Shown here: piece after piece, positions 60,712-64,000 of the stretch
Position numbering within the stretch: the stretch's first letter is position 1
Layout: the number at the start of each line of letters is the position of its first letter
Source: Sorangium sp051521495
GTDB taxonomy: Bacteria > Myxococcota_A > Polyangia > Polyangiales > Polyangiaceae
Direction of reading: 5' to 3'
Length of the DNA: 64,000 nucleotides
NCBI RefSeq assembly: GCF_051521495.1
Contig: NZ_CP150355.1
Location: 2,604,001 to 2,668,000, forward strand
Translations under genes and position numbers: made by a program
Notes under the pieces: generated by a model
The model's input: the letters and a program-made list of their open reading frames with translations, nothing else
What the model was told of the DNA's origin: nothing
Databases searched by the model: none

Positions 60712-61453
60712 GTGGCTCAACCCGGCGAAGGGCGCGTGCCCCTGGTTCCCTCGGCCCTCCTCTCGAGCCGCTGGTCGCGGGATAACCTCATCACGCCCGA
60801 TCCGTTTCGCCTCTACACCGGGCCCTTCTCGGCGCGCGTCGGCGTCGAGCAGCTGCAAGAGCAGGTCGACGCGCTGACCTCGGTGCTCGGAGACTTCGCG
60901 GTGGAGGAGGGGATTCTCGGTGTGCTGTCCTGGAGCGTCCGCGGCAGGGATCGGCGCGGTCCTTTCCTTCTGGTGCTGCCGCTCGGCCTCGACCAGGCCG
61001 GCGTCGGCGGACGCAGCAAGGCGCGCGTGCCTGAGCGCTGCTTCGAGCACGCGCGCACCTTCACCGAGCGCCGACTGGATCGTTATCTCCCGGCTCCCGA
61101 CCAGCTCGTCGAAGCCAGGGGCGCCGGAGCGGGGGCCTGCTTTCGGCTCCCGAGCGGCTATCTCCCCCTGACCTTCGGCCTGGGTCGCGCCCGGGTCGAC
61201 GTCGTCGACGAGGGGGGTGCCTGGGGGATCAGCCTCGGGGCACGCTCGACCCGAGAGATCCTCGTCGAGCTCTGCGCGGCCATGGCTTACCATTACGACG
61301 TCGAGACCGGGACGATGATCGCCGACGTCTTGATCAACAACGGCGACTTCCTGGTGAAACGGGATCGCGACGGCGGCTTCGCGCTCCGTTGGACGACGGC
61401 GCGCACCCTGGAGAGCGGCGTCGGCCCCGAACGGTTCTTGCTTCCTCCACCCG
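60712..61453 (+). pseudogene. 5' part of a hypothetical gene, fused out of frame to a propeller gene
   Basis: From GTG 60712 this frame gives about 247 residues of normal-looking soluble protein: SSRWSRDNLITPDPFRLYTG, GVEQLQEQVDALTSVLGDFA, LGDFAVEEGILGVLSWSVRG, REILVELCAAMAYHYDVETG, TMIADVLINNGDFLVKRDRD. I do not recognise it. At about 61450 the frame enters a beta-propeller gene read in another frame and turns into Arg-rich nonsense up to 62238. So the 3' end was replaced. Whether the first 247 residues are complete enough to work is unclear. Confidence 0.55.
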
Positions 61454-62677
61454 GTGGGGGCGGCGAGCAACATGGTGTTTCATATCGCGATCGCCGGAGC
61501 CGACGACGGCGGCGCCTACGTGAGCGGCGAGGGGTTCGGCGAGATCACGCTGGGCGACAAGGCGATCACCAAGCTGGGAGCGTTCCTCATCCGCCTCGAT
61601 CCCGAGGGCGAGCTCCTCTGGTCGGCGCCCATCGTCACGGCGCAGCAATCCGCGGCGACGGCCGTGACTGTCGACCGAGCGGGCAACGTGCTCATCGCGG
61701 GCGAGCTCTATGGCGAGGTCACGATCGGGGGCATGAAGCTGTCCGGCGCGACGGAGGATCCCGACGCCATGGTGGCCAAGCTCGACGCCGACGGCAACGT
61801 GCTCTGGGCGAAACGCTTCGCCTCGGCGGCCGCGGATCGATGCTTTGCGATCGCGACCGACGCCACGGGCCATGTGTACGTGGGTGGCTATGTCGACGAC
61901 GATATCGACTTTGGCGACGGCCCCGTGGCGGTGGATGGCGAGTCCCCGTTCCTCCTGAAGCTCACGCCGGAAGGCGACGTCGCCTGGGCCAAGGTGTTCA
62001 ACAACGCCGGCGGCACCGGCAGCGCCGTGGCCGGCATCGCCGTCCACGAGGGCGGCGACGTGTCGATCACGGGCTACGCCGACGGGGCGCTGACCATCGA
62101 CGACACAGCGCTGTCGCTGCCCTCCGGCTCGACGATGATGGGCTTCATCGCCCGCTTCTCGAGCGCGGGGGAGGGCCGGTTCGCGCGGCGCTTCGGCGGG
62201 CCGGTGTTCGACATGGGCAACGAGATCGCCGTCGGTGAGGGCACGTTCCTCGCAGGCACGGTGAGCGGCGAGAGCGACGTGCTCGGGACGACGGTGGACG
62301 CGGACATCGAGGGCGCGCCGTTCGTCGCGAAGCTCACGGAGAGCGGGACCGCCGAGTGGGTGATCACGCCGGAGCCGAGCGGCACGATGTACGGCCTCGC
62401 GCCCGACATGGCGGGCGGCGTCTACGCGGCGGGCCGCTATGATGATACCGTCACCTTCGACTACACCCCGTTCGCGCTGCACGCGAGCGCGTCCTCGGAG
62501 GTCACCGCGCTCCACCGTTACGCGTCGAGCGCCGGCTCCTCCGAAGGTATGGCGCTCACCTCCGGCGGCACGCTCTGGGTTGCCGGCCTCTTCTACGGTT
62601 CCATCGACGTCGGCTCGGGTCCCGTCGCGTCGCCGAGCACGAGCGGATTCGTCCTCCGCACCCCGGCGCGTAAGTAA
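61454..62677 (+). pseudogene. SBBP-like beta-propeller protein lacking its N-terminus
   Basis: The frame from 61454 (GTG) encodes about 407 residues of repeated blades: GGAYVSGEGFGEITLGDKAI, VDRAGNVLIAGELYGEVTIG, TDATGHVYVGGYVDDDIDFG, HEGGDVSITGYADGALTIDD, MAGGVYAAGRYDDTVTFDYT and GTLWVAGLFYGSIDVGSGPV. Each has 'a.D..GnvyvaG.f.g.idfG' plus 'fl.Kl...G...WakrfG'. This is the exported SBBP-type propeller common in myxobacteria. The expected lipoprotein leader and Gly-rich linker are missing; the frame starts abruptly at the junction with the preceding gene. The C-terminus (VLRTPARK) is natural. Confidence 0.75.
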
Positions 62678-62740
62678 ATTCAGAAGGCCGGATAGCAGCG
62701 CTTGCCGTCGGTGGTGATCCCTGCGTGCTAGCCTCGGGCG

Positions 62741-63541
62741 ATGTTCGTCGTTGCGATCCTCGAGCTGGCCACCTCGGTCGAGGCCGAGGCGGCGGCGCTG
62801 GCCGCGGACCTCGGGTCGACCGCGTACGAGCAGCGGCTGCACCTGGCCGCCGGCTTGCCTGCCGTCGTGCTCACCACCGCCGATCCGGCGCCGGCGCACG
62901 CGCTGCTCCGCGCGCTTCGCGCTCGCGGGCACGGCGCCCTCGCCGTCGACGCCGCCGCGGTCGTGTCGAGCGGCGACATGGTCCCGCTCCGGCGCGGTCG
63001 CCTCGAGCCGGGTGGTCTCGTCGCCGAGGACCCGGCCGCGCCGGGCGTCGCCGGGCAGCCCGCGGCCGTGGTGGAGCGGCTGCCGTTCGACGACATCCTC
63101 GCGCTGGTTCGGGCCACCCAGCGGCAGCGCGTCGCGTCGAAGGTCGACGTGAAGGAGCGCAAATTCGCGCCGGGGAGCGCGGTGTTGACCGGCGGGATCG
63201 TGATGTCGAAGACCGTCACGCGCGAGGAGACCCGCGTCAGCGACGAGCGCTCGGAGGTGCTCTACCTCTTCCGCAAGAGCGGCGAGCGCCCCTGGCTCCT
63301 GCGCGAGCGCAGCGCGAGCTATGGCTGGCTCGGCGGGAAGTTGGCCCCCTCCAGCATCCAGAACTTCGCGGCCACGATCGCGCTGCTCCGCCAGCGCGCT
63401 CCAGGCGCCGTCTACGACGAGCGGCTGACCGGCCCGCGACGGCAGCTCCCGTTCTCGGGCAACGGCTCGCCATCGCCCGATCCGACCGCCGACCTGCTCG
63501 CCGACCTGCTCGCCCGCTGGGCCCTGCAGGCTGTGGGCTGA
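62741..63541 (+). CDS. Hypothetical soluble protein
   Basis: A 266-residue protein starting at ATG 62741. The first half (ILELATSVEAEAAALAADLG, AAGLPAVVLTTADPAPAHAL, LRARGHGALAVDAAAVVSS) looks like a small alpha/beta ferredoxin-like or Rossmann-type fold. The second half (KVDVKERKFAPGSAVLTGGI, EVLYLFRKSGERPWLLRERS, GWLGGKLAPSSIQNFAATIA) is beta then helical. No signal peptide, membrane segment or catalytic motif. I associate this layout with conserved hypothetical proteins of myxobacteria but cannot assign a function. It is preceded by 63 bases and overlaps the possible minus-strand gene at its 3' end. Confidence 0.75.
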   Translation: MFVVAILELATSVEAEAAALAADLGSTAYEQRLHLAAGLPAVVLTTADPAPAHALLRALRARGHGALAVDAAAVVSSGDMVPLRRGRLEPGGLVAEDPAAPGVAGQPAAVVERLPFDDILALVRATQRQRVASKVDVKERKFAPGSAVLTGGIVMSKTVTREETRVSDERSEVLYLFRKSGERPWLLRERSASYGWLGGKLAPSSIQNFAATIALLRQRAPGAVYDERLTGPRRQLPFSGNGSPSPDPTADLLADLLARWALQAVG

Positions 63542-63758
63542 AGACGGCCCATTCGACGCACAGACGAGTTGTCGAGATCTTCTGGAAGTCGGATGTTCGG
63601 CGAGACTGGCCGACGAGTTCCCTGATCCAGGATTTCGACGTGCCGCCCGGCCCCAAGCCCACGGTTTCGGTTTCGCCCGCCGGCACGGTCGTCCCCCCCA
63701 CCATGGGAGCGATCGACGATGACTCCGCCGCGTTGATCGAACCACGCCCCGGCCTCAC
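63542..63758 (-). other. Possible start of a gene coupled to the DUF2169 gene
   Basis: A GTG start at 63758 overlaps the stop of the upstream DUF2169 gene (GTGA), a typical coupled start. The frame gives SINAAESSSIAPMVGGTTVP, AGETETVGLGPGGTSKSWIR and STTRLCVEWAVFSPQPAG, plausible for about 75 residues. It then runs into the 3' end of the plus-strand gene (63541) and becomes Arg-rich. Either a short T6SS-associated gene has been truncated here or the frame is fortuitous. Confidence 0.3.
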
Positions 63759-64000
63759 ACGTCGTGCGCGATCCGGTAGCTCGCCGGGATGACCGTCGGC
63801 GCTGGCCCGTCGTACAGGGTCGCGGTGCGCCGCTCCTCCTTGCGGACGTGGTACTCGAACACGCAGCGGAGGGAGAAGAACACCCGCCCTTCACCAGCGA
63901 CGATCCCTATCTGATCGAGGTGCATGGGAAAGACATACTCCCGCTCCTCGAGCTGCACATGGATGTGCATCCGTAGATCGGGCATCGCGAAGGCGAGGTC
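63755..64000 (-). CDS. DUF2169-like protein, C-terminal end (cut by window edge)
   Basis: The last 81 residues of a minus-strand protein: DLAFAMPDLRMHIHVQLEER, EYVFPMHLDQIGIVAGEGRV, FFSLRCVFEYHVRKEERRTA, with stop at 63755-63757. This resembles the end of the DUF2169 domain, where a '..f.LP......v.....' strand is followed by 'LDt..id...g...l.WR..'. If right, this is a third type VI secretion adaptor in the window, and its 5' part and probable VgrG/PAAR partners lie beyond the edge. Confidence 0.55.
   Translation of the reverse strand, partial: DLAFAMPDLRMHIHVQLEEREYVFPMHLDQIGIVAGEGRVFFSLRCVFEYHVRKEERRTATLYDGPAPTVIPASYRIAHDV

Overview
The window looks like a chromosomal stretch from a large-genome, high-GC myxobacterium of the Sorangium/Polyangium type. 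The signs are G/C-ending codons, Ser/Thr kinases fused to AAA and two-component modules, many lipoproteins with Gly/Ser-rich linkers followed by beta-propeller domains (RCC1, FG-GAP, SBBP-like), MopE-like Cys repeats, a MYXO-CTERM-like tail, and type VI secretion adaptor genes (DUF2169, DUF3540). No rRNA, tRNA or CRISPR array was seen. Functions are assigned from recognised motifs only; no database search was possible.

Layout. 1-3.9 kb: a cut P450, an SRPBCC protein between two diverged 115-bp direct repeats, an OmpA-like protein plus GT1 glycosyltransferase pair, and two copies of a 110-120 bp hairpin element. 4-6.1 kb: a DUF3592-like membrane protein and L-serine dehydratase. 6.8-8.9 kb: a lower-GC three-gene operon of unknown function. 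9-12.2 kb: a mobile-element graveyard (Gly-rich protein end | IS91 transposase end | tyrosine recombinase middle | frameshifted IS1182-type transposase) and a lectin-repeat scrap. 12.3-22.3 kb: an RCC1 lipoprotein, scraps of a lamin-tail protein and of a sigma-54 activator, a giant kinase-ATPase, a Cys-rich protein, a small lipoprotein with a nonsense codon, and a CBM13-feruloyl-esterase-like lipoprotein. 22.5-32.5 kb: a P450, an MDR oxidoreductase, a Ser/Thr kinase followed by a TPR protein and a lectin-fold lipoprotein, an FG-GAP lipoprotein, and an AlkD-like protein. 32.6-37 kb: a TetR regulator with a double palindromic operator and a heterodimeric ABC exporter. 37-44.4 kb: a 1986-residue kinase/AAA/histidine-kinase/receiver protein divergent from a receiver-STAS protein. 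44.5-50.3 kb: a type VI secretion accessory island. 50.4-51.5 kb: gene remains. 51.5-60.6 kb: two near-identical secreted astacin proteases, a PIG-L/ricin/FG-GAP lipoprotein between them and a serine protease. 60.7-64 kb: an out-of-frame chimera, a hypothetical gene and a cut DUF2169 gene.

The most interesting system is the duplicated astacin locus. Each protease gene is preceded by the same cassette: three or four GTGACATGTCAC palindromes at an exact 21-bp period, then about 120 bp, then a consensus sigma-54 (-24/-12) promoter, then a conserved leader. This has the geometry of an enhancer for a sigma-54 activator that drives secreted proteases. The proteases are themselves unusual: the astacin catalytic domain is split, just before the HExxH helix, by four WYSDG-type repeats, and four more follow it. 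Paired with secreted PIG-L, serine protease and esterase genes, this suggests a regulated extracellular degradation or surface-remodelling programme (inference).
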